Shown here piece after piece: positions 55,558 through 64,000 of a DNA stretch of 64,000 nt (the first letter of the stretch is position 1; each line of letters starts with the position of its first letter). Below the pieces are notes generated by a model, which was not told the DNA's origin, did no database searches, and saw nothing but the letters and a program-made list of their open reading frames with translations. Position numbers and translations under genes: made by a program. Location: NCBI RefSeq assembly GCF_014199945.1, contig NZ_JACHOR010000001.1, positions 1 to 64,000 on the forward strand, read 5' to 3'. Source of the stretch: Brevundimonas variabilis (GTDB taxonomy: Bacteria > Pseudomonadota > Alphaproteobacteria > Caulobacterales > Caulobacteraceae).

Positions 55558-56364
55558 TTACCGAAAAAGCGCCCTGTAACGCGCCGGTGTCAGGCCGTAG
55601 ATGCTGGTGAAATCGCGGGTCATATGGCTTTGATCGGCATAGCCCGCATCTGCCGCCAAGGAGGCCAGATCAGACCCGCGTGCCATCATGCCCGCAGCGC
55701 GGTCTGCGCGAGCCTGCCGGATGGCCGCGGCGGGGGACTGGCGATAGTGACGTCGATAGCGCCGCGCCAGCGAGACCGGATGGACCCCGACCTCGGCGGC
55801 TATACTCTGAACCTCAATGCCGGGCTGGGCGGCCATGTCATCAATGAGTTCTTGTGCTCGCTGCAGCCATTCCGGGGCCGGATCCTCATTTAGTTCGTCG
55901 GGCGACAGGACCGTAGCCGCAAGGTCAAGCGCCAGACCTTCAATGATCATCTCATCGCCCACGGCAAATCGCGCCGTTGCCCCAACCAGCCGCCTGACAG
56001 CAACTTCCGCCGCGCCTCTCAAACGCAGCGGATCGCCACAACGCGCGCCTGCGGGCGGCATGAAACTGACGGACAGGAATCGGCCGCCAGCCACATCAAA
56101 ACAATCCCGATGCTCAACTCCCGCTGGGTTCCAAACTAAGGCTCCCGGACCAAACGTCTGATTTCGAGGGGTCAGGGGGTCGTAGGCCAGACTGCGGTAC
56201 CCGCTGTCCAGCGCCAGCACAAAATGGGCGTCTTCATGCGAATGGGCGTGAACCTGTTCGGGTGGCAAGGTCGCGATCCGAAGGTCGACCTTATAGCCGT
56301 GAGCCATGACGCCGCGTGTTTGCACGCCGAAGAATTCGCCAGAGGCAAGTGACGGACTGGCCAT
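55558..56364 (-). CDS. AraC-family transcriptional regulator
   Basis: 268 residues. The N-terminal half is a cupin-like sensing domain (HAHSHEDAHFVLALDSGYRS, GALVWNPAGVEHRDCF). The C-terminal half has the two AraC helix-turn-helix motifs (IAAEVGVHPVSLARRYRRHY and LASLAADAGYADQSHMTRDF). It lies directly upstream of the serine hydrolase gene on the same strand, so it may control it. The effector is unknown. Confidence 0.9.
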   Translation of the reverse strand: MASPSLASGEFFGVQTRGVMAHGYKVDLRIATLPPEQVHAHSHEDAHFVLALDSGYRSLAYDPLTPRNQTFGPGALVWNPAGVEHRDCFDVAGGRFLSVSFMPPAGARCGDPLRLRGAAEVAVRRLVGATARFAVGDEMIIEGLALDLAATVLSPDELNEDPAPEWLQRAQELIDDMAAQPGIEVQSIAAEVGVHPVSLARRYRRHYRQSPAAAIRQARADRAAGMMARGSDLASLAADAGYADQSHMTRDFTSIYGLTPARYRALFR

Positions 56365-56800
56365 GGCGTGGGTTCACTCTGAATTCAGCCTTTGACCGCA
56401 GTGCTTAGGCGAGGGTCTGGCTTCACCGCGTTTTCTGACAAGGACGACTCTGAAGCAAGGCCATTGCTCGAGGTGGGGCCGCCAACGCCGTATCTGCGCC
56501 CGTGGTTATGCAATGCCCGAGGTCGCGCCCAGACCTGACGAACTCGAAGCGGCGGTCCACCACGTTATCGCCGAACTCGGGACTAGACGTTCATCGTCGG
56601 CACTGGATGTCGCTGTCTAGGCTCCAAGCCCAGGTGAGGGCCGGGCGTCAGGGGAAACTGGGGTTTCCGCATTAGGCAGCGTCCGCTTTCCACCCTTAGC
56701 CGACGCTCGACGAGTCTGGTTCGTGCGCGCGACTTTCAGGGCTCTCGTTCTCTTGAATAGCACCGCCTGACGAGAGCCCAGGGCCTTTTCGGCCCCTGCC
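56365..56800. other. Gene-free region with a possible gene remnant
   Basis: 436 bases. On the plus strand a 35-codon frame from 56513 to 56620 reads MPEVAPRPDELEAAVHHVIA and on, and has no ribosome site; it may be the tail or start of a decayed gene. From about 56655 to 56700 is a GCGTCCGCTTTCCACCCTTA-like word of the same degenerate repeat type as near 28500. I see no other feature. Confidence 0.5.
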
Positions 56801-57787
56801 TCACCGCATTCGGTCCCCATGGTCTTGCGACTTCAGACGGCCCAGGGCTTCGGGGTAGCGTCGCGAGACCGGCGCACGGATGGTGCCCAGTTCCACGGTC
56901 CAGTCCCCCGACCCGTCGGGCGAGAGGCCCGTCACGCGTGAGGCATTGACCAGCCAGGAGCGATGGGCGCGGACGAAGTTGAAGCCTGTCAGCTCGGCCT
57001 CGATGGCGGCGAGGGTTGCGCGCATCAGGGGTCGGCGCCCGTCGGCCAGCCAGAACTCGACATAGTTCCCGGCCGACGCCACAGCCAGGATGTCATCGAC
57101 CGGGGCACGAATGATCCGTCCGCCATCGCGGATGTCGAAACTGACGGGACGAAGGGGGCCTTCCGCACTGATCCTCAGCCGGGCACTGAGCCAGAACACC
57201 GCGACGAACGCGGCATAGCTCAGCACGTCTTTCCTGAACTCGTAGAGATATCCGCTCGCGACCGAGCCGAAGTCATACGGGCTGGCCTGGATGACCTGAT
57301 AGGCCCAGGTCCGGAGCATCACAAAACCGGCAATATGCAGCAGCGTATAGGCCGCTGCCGCCGCCAGGTGGATCAGGGCGAACCGGACGGCCAGCCGCCA
57401 TCCCCTTTGCCAGGCATCGGTCGGCGGCGCCGCCCGGGTCGTCAGCCAGGGCAGCCACAAGAGGGACAGGACGACGACGGCGCTCGAGACTTCCCAGACC
57501 CAGGGCTCCCATGACGCGACAACCGGATTGTCATTCAACTCGGTGAGGGCATTCACCGTCATGACGGCCACGGCAACGGCCGCGATCACGACCCAGCCCA
57601 GCGCCAGATCGCGTGTGTCGGCCCGACGCAGCCGCGCCAGCAGACCCGTGGGCTCGCCGTCCATCCCGAAAGGACCGCCGCTCGTCACAAAGGACGGATG
57701 GCCGTCCCCCGGACGTGGCCGAACGCCCCCACCCCCCTGGCCCGCCGACGTTCGGGATGCGACGCCGGGCTTCCGATCAGTCTTCAT
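56801..57787 (-). CDS. LytTR-type regulator with membrane helices
   Basis: 328 residues from the ATG at 57787 (AAGGGG precedes it). A later start at 57664 would give 287 residues and leave room for a promoter. Four membrane helices (about 40-200) are followed by a LytTR DNA-binding domain with RIIRAPVDDILAVASAGNYVEFW, the 'FVRAHRSWLVNASRV' motif and a final 'TIRAPVSRRY'. It binds promoter repeats. It is divergent from an acyltransferase gene, a common pairing in this order. Confidence 0.85.
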   Translation of the reverse strand: MKTDRKPGVASRTSAGQGGGGVRPRPGDGHPSFVTSGGPFGMDGEPTGLLARLRRADTRDLALGWVVIAAVAVAVMTVNALTELNDNPVVASWEPWVWEVSSAVVVLSLLWLPWLTTRAAPPTDAWQRGWRLAVRFALIHLAAAAAYTLLHIAGFVMLRTWAYQVIQASPYDFGSVASGYLYEFRKDVLSYAAFVAVFWLSARLRISAEGPLRPVSFDIRDGGRIIRAPVDDILAVASAGNYVEFWLADGRRPLMRATLAAIEAELTGFNFVRAHRSWLVNASRVTGLSPDGSGDWTVELGTIRAPVSRRYPEALGRLKSQDHGDRMR

Positions 57788-57798
57788 GGACCTGCCCC

Positions 57799-59034
57799 TT
57801 GTCGTCCACCGCCCCTGTACCTGCCCCGTCATCCCGCCGCCATGACCTCGACTGGATCCGCGTCGGGGCCTTCTTCCTGCTGATCTTCTATCACGTGGGG
57901 ATGCTTTATGTGTCGTGGGACTTCCACGTGAAGAGCCCGCGCATTGTCGAGGCCGTTCAGCCGGTCATGATGCTGACCAATCCTTGGCGGCTCACCCTTC
58001 TGTTCCTCGTGTCGGGGGCCGCGACGCGGTTCATGGCAGACCGCTTCGCGGCCGACGGCGGTCGGCCCGGTGCGCGGCTGGCCGGATCGCGAGTCCTGCG
58101 ACTGGCCCCGGCGCTCGTGTTCGGCATGCTGGTGATCGTGCCCCCCCAGAGCTATTTCGAGATCTGGCATGGGCTGGCGGCTCTTGGCGTTGCCGATCCT
58201 GCTGCGTCCCCCGTGCTCCACGATTTCTGGATCCGATATGCCACCGGCTCGGGTGCCTGGTGCGACGCCGAGGGTTGCCTGACCACGCCGACCTGGAACC
58301 ACCTCTGGTTCATTGCCTATCTGCTGCCTTACGGGCTGATCGTCGCCGCCCTGATCGCGCTCGCCGGCCCGGCCCTGAAGGGCCTGGAGAGGAGGATGGA
58401 AACGGTCCTGTCGGGATGGGGCCTGCTGATCTGGCCGGTCCTGTGGTTCGCGGTGCTGCGCTTCACCCTGGCCCCCCTGTTCGAGATCACCCATGCCCTG
58501 ACCTACGACTGGTACAATCACGCCCTGTCGTTCAGCGCCTATCTGTTCGGCTTCCTGACGGCGCGCTCCGAGATCATGAAGGCCGCCTATGTGCGCCTGC
58601 GCCGGCCAGCCCTCGTCCTCGCCATCCTGAGCTGGGCCGGCTGGGCGACCTATGCCTGGATCTATCGCGCGGACGGCGCCGTGCCGCCGGATGCCCTGCG
58701 GCTTGCGATGCGCATGGTCTATGCCGTCAACCAATGGACCTGCATGGCCGCCATCCTGGGCTTCGCGGCCCGCCATCTGACGCGCGGAGGGCCGGTTCTG
58801 AGATACCTCAGCGTCGGGGTGTTTCCGTTCTACATCGTCCACCAGACGATCATCATCGCTGCGGCCCACTGGCTGATGCCCCTGTCCCTTCCCCTGGCCA
58901 CAGAGGCGATCGCCATCCTCGGCGTGACCCTGGCATGCTGCTGGCTGACCTATGAAATCGCCCGGCGGCTTGGCTGGCTGGGCCTGTTCCTTGGCGTCAA
59001 AGCGCGCTCGCCGAAGAAGCGGTCGCCCGCATGA
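57799..59034 (+). CDS. Acyltransferase-3 family membrane protein (OpgC/YeiB-like)
   Basis: 411 residues. The start is TTG at 57799 by comparison of the expected N-terminus (RRHDLDWIRVGAFFLLIFYHV); no ATG is in frame near it, so this is uncertain. About ten membrane helices. The family pattern includes the DLDW opening, TNPWRLTLLFLVSGAATRFM and the PTWNHLWFIAYLLPY segment. Members move acyl or succinyl groups on glycans or lipids, or act as sugar modifiers. Substrate unknown. Confidence 0.83.
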   Translation: MSSTAPVPAPSSRRHDLDWIRVGAFFLLIFYHVGMLYVSWDFHVKSPRIVEAVQPVMMLTNPWRLTLLFLVSGAATRFMADRFAADGGRPGARLAGSRVLRLAPALVFGMLVIVPPQSYFEIWHGLAALGVADPAASPVLHDFWIRYATGSGAWCDAEGCLTTPTWNHLWFIAYLLPYGLIVAALIALAGPALKGLERRMETVLSGWGLLIWPVLWFAVLRFTLAPLFEITHALTYDWYNHALSFSAYLFGFLTARSEIMKAAYVRLRRPALVLAILSWAGWATYAWIYRADGAVPPDALRLAMRMVYAVNQWTCMAAILGFAARHLTRGGPVLRYLSVGVFPFYIVHQTIIIAAAHWLMPLSLPLATEAIAILGVTLACCWLTYEIARRLGWLGLFLGVKARSPKKRSPA

Positions 59035-59090
59035 CGACTTGCCACGATCCATGAATGAATCCAGTGTGATGTCGGTCAGGAGGGGTCGTG

Positions 59091-59285
59091 ATGTCCAGAA
59101 AGCCTACCGCGTCGACGCTCCGCCTGCTGGTCGGGGTCATGATCGGCGCATCCCTGACACTGATCGGCATCTCCGTCTGGATGATCGCCAATGATGAGGG
59201 CTCGCCCGTCTTCGTCGCGCTCGGAGGGTCGATGCTGGGAGCGTTTGCGGCCATCATTGCGTCCCAGAGCAAGACGAAAACCTAG
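59091..59285 (+). CDS. Small membrane protein
   Basis: 64 residues. The ATG at 59091 has a GGAGGGG site seven bases away. Two membrane helices are visible (LRLLVGVMIGASLTLIGISVWM and FVALGGSMLGAFAAIIASQ). A short lysine-rich tail ends the protein. It is eight bases upstream of the next gene on the same strand. No family is recognised. Confidence 0.6.
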   Translation: MSRKPTASTLRLLVGVMIGASLTLIGISVWMIANDEGSPVFVALGGSMLGAFAAIIASQSKTKT

Positions 59286-59293
59286 GACAGGCC

Positions 59294-59698
59294 ATGAGCG
59301 ATGGACCCCCCACCCTGAAGCGCCCCGATGTGCCCGGCGGAGCGGACGACCCCGCGGCGAGCGTGGGACTGGCCGAACCGGCGCTCGCCTATGACTATTT
59401 CAAGAGCATGGTCTCCCTCAGCGTGGCGACCCTGGGCGGCATCCTGACCCTGGCCGGCACCGTCTTCGGCGCACGGATCTCGCCTTTGCAGATGGGAATG
59501 GCGGCCCTGCCGGTCGCCATCTCGGGCCTGCTCGCGCTGCAGGGCCAGACCGACATCGTGCAACTGTGCCAGGGCGTCAAACCCCGGCTCAACAGTTCGC
59601 GGGCCGCCCTTCGGCTGGTGCCCTCGTTGTACGGGTTGGGCATAGGCATCTTCCTCGCATTCCTGCTTGTGTCCTATGTCGCGCCGGAGCTGGGCTGA
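59294..59698 (+). CDS. Unknown small membrane protein
   Basis: 134 residues, with ribosome site AGGA. A polar start (DGPPTLKRPDVPGGADD) is followed by three helices (SLSVATLGGILTLAGTVFG, LQMGMAALPVAISGLLAL and LYGLGIGIFLAFLLVSYV). It is likely co-transcribed with the 64-residue protein (8-base gap). No domain is recognised. Confidence 0.62.
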   Translation: MSDGPPTLKRPDVPGGADDPAASVGLAEPALAYDYFKSMVSLSVATLGGILTLAGTVFGARISPLQMGMAALPVAISGLLALQGQTDIVQLCQGVKPRLNSSRAALRLVPSLYGLGIGIFLAFLLVSYVAPELG

Positions 59699-59971
59699 GG
59701 ACCGAGCGCGTTCCGGTCCGGGGCTTTGACGCACGCCGCAGGATCAGCGACCGATACGGCCGCTGCACGGGCGTCTGATCGAGCCTCGGCTTCGGGCCGA
59801 TCTGCGACCAACGGATACTACGGAGAACCGGGGATCACCGGGGCGTCGCTCGCGATCCGGTGCCTTGCCCCCGGCGCTGAATCACCGCGTTATCGTCAGG
59901 CCTCGTGTCTCCGTGGATCGACGTTTGATTAAGCGTCTGCGAGGTACGCTGAGGAAACGGGGAGGCTTGCG

Positions 59972-61990
59972 GTGCTGGAAAAGACCCAATCGCATCCCGA
60001 GTATCCGCCAACTCGCGTTCAATCCGGCGGTCTGCCGGGGTCTGACCGAGCCGCTGCGACCGACACCGGAGCGGCACCCCCTCTTGAAGCCGACCGCCTG
60101 AACGACGTCCTGGATGCGGCGCGTCTGGGTGCGTGGGAGTGGAACATCCAGACCGGCGATTTGAGGCTGAACGCGCGCTGGGCCGAGATGCTGGGATACA
60201 CGCTGGCCGAACTTCAGCCGATCTCCATCGAGACCTGTGCACGCCTGCGGCACCCGGCGGATCAGGCGGCCGCGCTCGTGAAGGCCGAAGCGCATCTCTC
60301 AGGCAAGGAACCCTATTTCGAAGCCGAAGTCAGGATGCGGCACAAGGCGGGCCACTGGGTCTGGATCCTGGATCGTGCCCGTCTCGTATCGCGCTCCGCA
60401 GACGGCCGGCCGCTCATCATGGTCGGGGCTCATCAGGACATCACCGCCCGCAAGGTCTTCGAAGCCGAACTCGCCCGGACATCGGAAAGACTTCGGCTGT
60501 GCATGGACCTCGCTGGTATCGGGGTGTGGGAGATGGATTTTTCCGAGGACGGCGGCTTCAGCTTCGATAACCGCGTGCGTGAAATCTATGGTTTTCAGGT
60601 TGATGGCGAATGGATTGCGCGCGAGCGCGCCATGGATCACGTCCATCCTGACGACCGCAAAAGCCTGCGCGCCGATGGCCAGCGGTCCCTGGAGACCGGG
60701 CTGCCCGTCCAGTCCTTCTTCCGGATCCAGCGAAACGACGGGACGGTACGCCATGTCAAGGCCCATGCCCTGGCCTCGAGGAATGCCGAGGGCCGATCCG
60801 TTCTGGTCGGTCTCAATCGCGACATCAGCGAGGACGTCGCCAGAACGGCCGAACTGGAGACCAAACGGGTCGAGGCTGAAGCCGCCGCGGTCGCCAAGGG
60901 CCAGTTCCTGGCCACGATGAGCCACGAGATCCGGACGCCGATGAACGGCGTCATCGGGATGCTGACCGTCCTGCAGCGTTCCAAACTGGCTCCGATGCAT
61001 CAGGAGCATGCCGAAATCGCGCTGAAGTCTGCCACCCACCTGCTTCACATCCTCGACGATATCCTCGAGGTCTCGCGGCTGGAGGCGGGACAGGTCAGTC
61101 TTGTGCTTCGTGATTTCGACCCTCGCATCATGGCCAGGGAAGTCACCGACCTGTTTTCCCGAGGGGCCGTGCGGCCAGGCGTCGACCTCAAACTCGACAT
61201 CGCGACCGACGTGCCGTCATGGGTGCGTGCGGACGAAGACAGGGTGCGCCAGATCCTGACCAATTTCGTCGGCAACGCGGTCAAGTTCACCGAGGCCGGC
61301 CGGATCGATGTCGAGATCGGTTACCGAACCGGGGACGGATGCCTGCTGATCGCCGTCAAGGACACGGGGATCGGGATTTCTCCGGAAACCTGCAAGCGCC
61401 TGTTCGGGCGCTTCATCCAGGCCGACGCATCGACGACCCGACGTTTTGGCGGGACCGGGCTCGGCCTGTCGATCTGCCGACAGTACGCCGACCTGATGGG
61501 CGGCCGTATCGGGGTTGAAAGTGAGGCGGACAGGGGAAGCCGCTTCTGGCTCGAAGTGCCGGCACCGACAGGAGACGGTGCCAGCCCCACGCCCGGTGAG
61601 CCGGAAATGGCGGATGGCCGCTGTCTGAGGCTGCTGGTCGCGGAAGACAACCTGACCAATCAGCGGGTCATCGCCGCCCTGCTCGACAGCTTCGGCCACA
61701 GCTTCACCATCGTTCCGGACGGAGAACAGGCCGTGGCGGCGGTATCGAGCGGCGATTTCGATGCCATCCTGATGGACATCCAGATGCCGGTCATGGATGG
61801 CCCGACGGCGACCCGCCACATCCGCGCCCTCGGCGGCCGGGCCAGCATGTTGCCGATCATCGCGCTGACCGCCAACGCCATGCCGGGTCAGAGGGCCGAA
61901 TATCTGGCCGCCGGCATGACGGACTATGTGGCCAAGCCGATCGATCTGCGCGCGCTCCACGCAGCCCTGTTGAAGGTCGCGCAGTTCTAG
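59972..61990 (+). CDS. PAS-PAS hybrid histidine kinase with receiver domain
   Basis: 672 residues, GTG start with GGAGG before it. Two PAS/PAC modules (about 45-165 and 175-285) with ARLGAWEWNIQTGDL and GVWEMDFSEDGGFSF, both ending in DIT/DIS. The HisKA has phosphohistidine in ATMSHEIRTPMNGVIGM, and the ATPase domain NFVGNAVKFT, DTGIGIS and GGTGLGLSICRQYADLMGG. The C-terminal receiver has DAILMDIQMPVMDG with the acceptor Asp. No membrane helix, so it is cytoplasmic. The PAS cofactor is unknown. Confidence 0.95.
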   Translation: MLEKTQSHPEYPPTRVQSGGLPGSDRAAATDTGAAPPLEADRLNDVLDAARLGAWEWNIQTGDLRLNARWAEMLGYTLAELQPISIETCARLRHPADQAAALVKAEAHLSGKEPYFEAEVRMRHKAGHWVWILDRARLVSRSADGRPLIMVGAHQDITARKVFEAELARTSERLRLCMDLAGIGVWEMDFSEDGGFSFDNRVREIYGFQVDGEWIARERAMDHVHPDDRKSLRADGQRSLETGLPVQSFFRIQRNDGTVRHVKAHALASRNAEGRSVLVGLNRDISEDVARTAELETKRVEAEAAAVAKGQFLATMSHEIRTPMNGVIGMLTVLQRSKLAPMHQEHAEIALKSATHLLHILDDILEVSRLEAGQVSLVLRDFDPRIMAREVTDLFSRGAVRPGVDLKLDIATDVPSWVRADEDRVRQILTNFVGNAVKFTEAGRIDVEIGYRTGDGCLLIAVKDTGIGISPETCKRLFGRFIQADASTTRRFGGTGLGLSICRQYADLMGGRIGVESEADRGSRFWLEVPAPTGDGASPTPGEPEMADGRCLRLLVAEDNLTNQRVIAALLDSFGHSFTIVPDGEQAVAAVSSGDFDAILMDIQMPVMDGPTATRHIRALGGRASMLPIIALTANAMPGQRAEYLAAGMTDYVAKPIDLRALHAALLKVAQF

Positions 61991-62252
61991 CGTTCGACTG
62001 AGCGAGAGAGCGGCTGACCGACTACACCGAAAGCAGGCGGCCTGTACTCTAAGGCAGATCGGACAGGGTCTGGTGTCGGGGCCGATGCCAGGTCGCAGTC
62101 CGTCGCAGACCGGACGTCGCGGAAGCCGCCGAAAAGGTGTGTGCCGTCTCCCACCTTTCGCGACGAGCATATCCGCTCTCTTGCAGGCTGACGCGGCGCT
62201 GGTGCGTCAAAGAACCTTCGACTAGCGTATGCAATCAAAAGGAGAACGCGTC

Positions 62253-63005
62253 ATGCCCCATGTCTCGGGACCTGCTCTGGCAGCGGCTTTCACACTGATC
62301 GCATCAGCGGCGGTCGCGCAGACTGTGCCACCCACCCCGACAATCGTTGTGCTGGGTCAGGGGCGCGCCGAGCGATTGCCCGACGCCTTCTTCATAGCCG
62401 GCCGCATTCGAGGCGATGGGCCAGATCAGATTGCTGCCCTTCGGGCGCTCGCCGAAACCCAGGGTTCGCTGAACCAGGCACTGACGCGGCTCGATGATCT
62501 GACGGGAGCACGGCTTCGGACAGACTCCGTGTCGGTCGAACCGGTCTATTCCGGCAATTGCAGGGACGAAGGCTCAGATCGCGATAGTGAAGGCGACGGC
62601 TGCAATATCAGCGGTTACGTCGCCAGCGTGCGGTTTCAGTTCAGGGGTGCGCCTGCCAACCTGGCCGGGAATGCCGTGTCTCTGGCCGCAGAGTTGGGGG
62701 CTCGCGATGTGGCGACGTCGGGGGTCGACATCGAAGACCGCGCCGCGCTCAAGACGGAAGCGAACCGTCTGGCGTTTGCCGATGCCTCCGCTCAGGCCGA
62801 GGCCCTTGCTGTAGCGAGCGGGCGGCGGATCGTGCGTATCCTTCGCGTCCAGGACGTCAACGCCCGCGGAACGGAATCTGAACTCGCCGTTGTCGATGAC
62901 ATTGTCGTCACCGGATCACGTATTCGTCCAAGCGTCGCCATTTCAGTCGATCTGCCTCCGGTGGTTGTCGAGGCACGTCTCAATGTGGTGTTCGAGATCG
63001 AATGA
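62253..63005 (+). CDS. SIMPL/DUF541 domain periplasmic protein
   Basis: 250 residues from the ATG at 62253, with AAGGAG eight bases before; an in-frame ATG at 62229 precedes the site. Signal peptide ends near AVAQT. The SIMPL core is 'TIVVLGQGRAERLPDAFFI', 'LRTDSVSVEPVY' and 'AFADASAQAEALAVASGR'. The C-terminal part contains DDIVVTGSRIRPS, a string more often met in TonB-dependent receptor plugs, before the final strand. Function of the family is unclear. Confidence 0.85.
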   Translation: MPHVSGPALAAAFTLIASAAVAQTVPPTPTIVVLGQGRAERLPDAFFIAGRIRGDGPDQIAALRALAETQGSLNQALTRLDDLTGARLRTDSVSVEPVYSGNCRDEGSDRDSEGDGCNISGYVASVRFQFRGAPANLAGNAVSLAAELGARDVATSGVDIEDRAALKTEANRLAFADASAQAEALAVASGRRIVRILRVQDVNARGTESELAVVDDIVVTGSRIRPSVAISVDLPPVVVEARLNVVFEIE

Positions 63006-63239
63006 GCCAGACGGATTCTGGTTGAGCGGCGGGACCCGTTGAGGGCCTGCTTTTCGAACTCAACGCTGCGACCGATCTCGACGCGTTGCAGACGGCAACG
63101 GGCTTGGTCCGCAGGCGAAAGACAATGATCGCCCGAACCCGCAGAACGGCGGGGCCGATTTCATGCTCGGAACCGATCCAGACCTGACATTCCACACGTC
63201 CGCTTCCCGCCCTCGCCCGTCCAGGCTAGTCACTCCCGC

Positions 63240-63896
63240 ATGAAGTCCGCTCGTCCTTCGATTCCCAAGGCCTTCCCGACCCTCGCGCTCGAGACCCTGG
63301 CCGCAGAGGCCTGCGGCGGGCAGCCGGTCTGTGGCGTGGACGAGGCCGGGCGCGGACCTTGGGCGGGTCCCGTGTCGGCGGCGGCGGTGATCCTGGATCC
63401 CGCCCGGCTGCCGCCCGGCATCGATGACTCCAAGGCCCTCAGCGCCGCCGCCCGCGAGCGGCTGGAGGCCGAGATCAAGATCCATGCGGTGGCCTGGGCC
63501 GTCGGGTTCGCCTCGGTCGAGGAGATCGACGATCTCAACATCCTTCATGCCACGGGGCTGGCCATGTGCCGGGCGATCGAGGGGCTGGCGGTGACCCCGG
63601 CCGTGGCCCTGGTGGACGGCAACTACCGCTTCAAACTGCCATGCGAGGTGACCACCGTGGTGGGGGGCGACGGTCTGTCGCTGTCGATCGCTGCGGCCTC
63701 GATCCTGGCCAAGACCGCCCGCGACCGGCGGATGGTGGCCCTGGACGCCGAGCATCCAGGGTACGGCTTTGCCGGCCACAAGGGCTATCATGCCCCCAGC
63801 CATGTGGCCGGCCTGGCTCGCCTTGGACCCTGTGCTGCCCACCGCCGCAGCTGGGCCCCGATCCGTGCGCTTCTGGAGGGGGCCGACAACGGTTGA
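63240..63896 (+). CDS. rnhB: Ribonuclease HII
   Basis: 218 residues. The [14 protein letters not shown] motif holds the first two acidic residues, DDSKALS and LVDGN the others. [15 protein letters not shown] is the family end pattern. It cuts RNA from RNA-DNA hybrids, including single ribonucleotides in DNA. The next gene begins 55 bases later on the same strand. Confidence 0.97.
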   Translation: MKSARPSIPKAFPTLALETLAAEACGGQPVCGVDEAGRGPWAGPVSAAAVILDPARLPPGIDDSKALSAAARERLEAEIKIHAVAWAVGFASVEEIDDLNILHATGLAMCRAIEGLAVTPAVALVDGNYRFKLPCEVTTVVGGDGLSLSIAAASILAKTARDRRMVALDAEHPGYGFAGHKGYHAPSHVAGLARLGPCAAHRRSWAPIRALLEGADNG

Positions 63897-63908
63897 GTTT
63901 TCGTGCTA

Positions 63909-63913
63909 GACTC
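63909..63913 (+). promoter_or_regulatory. GANTC methylation site before the last gene
   Basis: GACTC, a CcrM target site (GAnTC), lies 39 bases upstream of the partial coding start at 63952. Such sites occur in the promoter of ccrM itself in Caulobacter. A single 4-base-defined site can occur by chance. Confidence 0.4.
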
Positions 63914-63951
63914 GCCATCTGCCAGTCCTCCCCGTCGTCGAGCCGCCCTGT

Positions 63952-64000
63952 ATGTACGAGACCCCCGAGCTGGATACCGAGACCTTCACCCGGTCCAGCG
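63952..64000 (+). CDS. Start of an open reading frame, possibly ccrM
   Basis: ATG at 63952 opens a frame cut by the window edge after 16 codons (MYETPELDTETFTRSS). The sequence alone does not name it. In Caulobacter crescentus, ccrM, the cell-cycle DNA methyltransferase, lies next to rnhB, so by synteny this may be that gene. Confidence is low. Confidence 0.35.
   Translation, partial: MYETPELDTETFTRSS

Noticed and set aside
56617..56820. 67-codon minus-strand frame
   Set aside because: It is made mostly of the degenerate repeat (AKGGKRTLPNAETP) and has no ribosome site.

Overview
This is a 64 kb stretch of high-GC chromosomal DNA that reads as a member of the Alphaproteobacteria, most likely Caulobacteraceae and quite possibly Brevundimonas or a close relative. 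That placement is an inference. It rests on the GAAC-N7-GAAC SOS box in front of recA, a DivJ/PleC-type histidine kinase, a TadG-type pilus protein, the fused CysN/CysC enzyme, and dispersed inverted repeats of the 'CTCATCCCGGCGAAAGCCGGGAC' kind. I saw no rRNA, tRNA, insertion sequence, prophage or CRISPR array. Coding density is high and most genes are ordinary housekeeping or envelope genes.

Region by region. 0-5.2 kb: the tail of an OmpA-family gene, sulfate activation (cysD-cysNC), UDP-glucose dehydrogenase, and an OmpA-type lipoprotein. 5.4-12 kb: an iron/2-oxoglutarate oxygenase, a TadG-like protein with an interrupted von Willebrand A domain, the peptidoglycan glycosyltransferase MtgA, a WD40 protein translationally coupled to an AbrB/PIN toxin-antitoxin pair, and a histidine-rich CobW GTPase. 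12.2-14.3 kb: tolQ-tolR-tolA without tolB or pal. 14.4-21 kb: glycerol kinase, a Kef-type antiporter, an M28 peptidase with a membrane C-terminus, a DUF1223 protein and a small lipoprotein. 21.2-27.3 kb: recA with its SOS box, a photolyase-like protein coupled to a DCC-family thiol protein, a 61-residue acidic protein and alaS. 27.6-33.2 kb: an IPTL-CTERM surface protein, then an ABC exporter in which the permease is fused to an M1-like aminopeptidase. 33.2-36.9 kb: an Inh-type protease inhibitor divergent from a type I secretion ABC transporter and its adaptor. 37-43 kb: malate synthase G, a nucleotide-sugar epimerase, a DUF1345 protein, a DEAD-box helicase and sufE. 43.5-51.7 kb: a DivJ-like kinase facing a GGDEF/EAL protein, two acetyltransferases, pgsA, an S46 peptidase and the DNA glycosylase tag. 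51.7-57.8 kb is the most accessory-looking part: two serine hydrolases, two unknown proteins, an AraC regulator and a LytTR regulator, with degenerate intergenic repeats. 57.8-64 kb: an acyltransferase, two small membrane proteins, a hybrid histidine kinase, a SIMPL protein, rnhB and the start of a gene that may be ccrM.

Themes. Envelope biology dominates: Tol, OmpA-type proteins, MtgA, pilus, T1SS, S46, M28 and M1 peptidases, and PgsA. DNA repair (recA, photolyase-like, tag) and cell-cycle or signalling proteins (DivJ-like, GGDEF/EAL, hybrid kinase) are the next groups. I did not find a clearly new multi-gene defence or mobile system. The most distinctive items are the permease-aminopeptidase fusion with non-canonical M1 motifs, the TadG protein with FCCH-like repeats inserted in its vWA domain, the photolyase-like/DCC pair, and the AbrB-PIN-WD40 operon with a palindromic operator.
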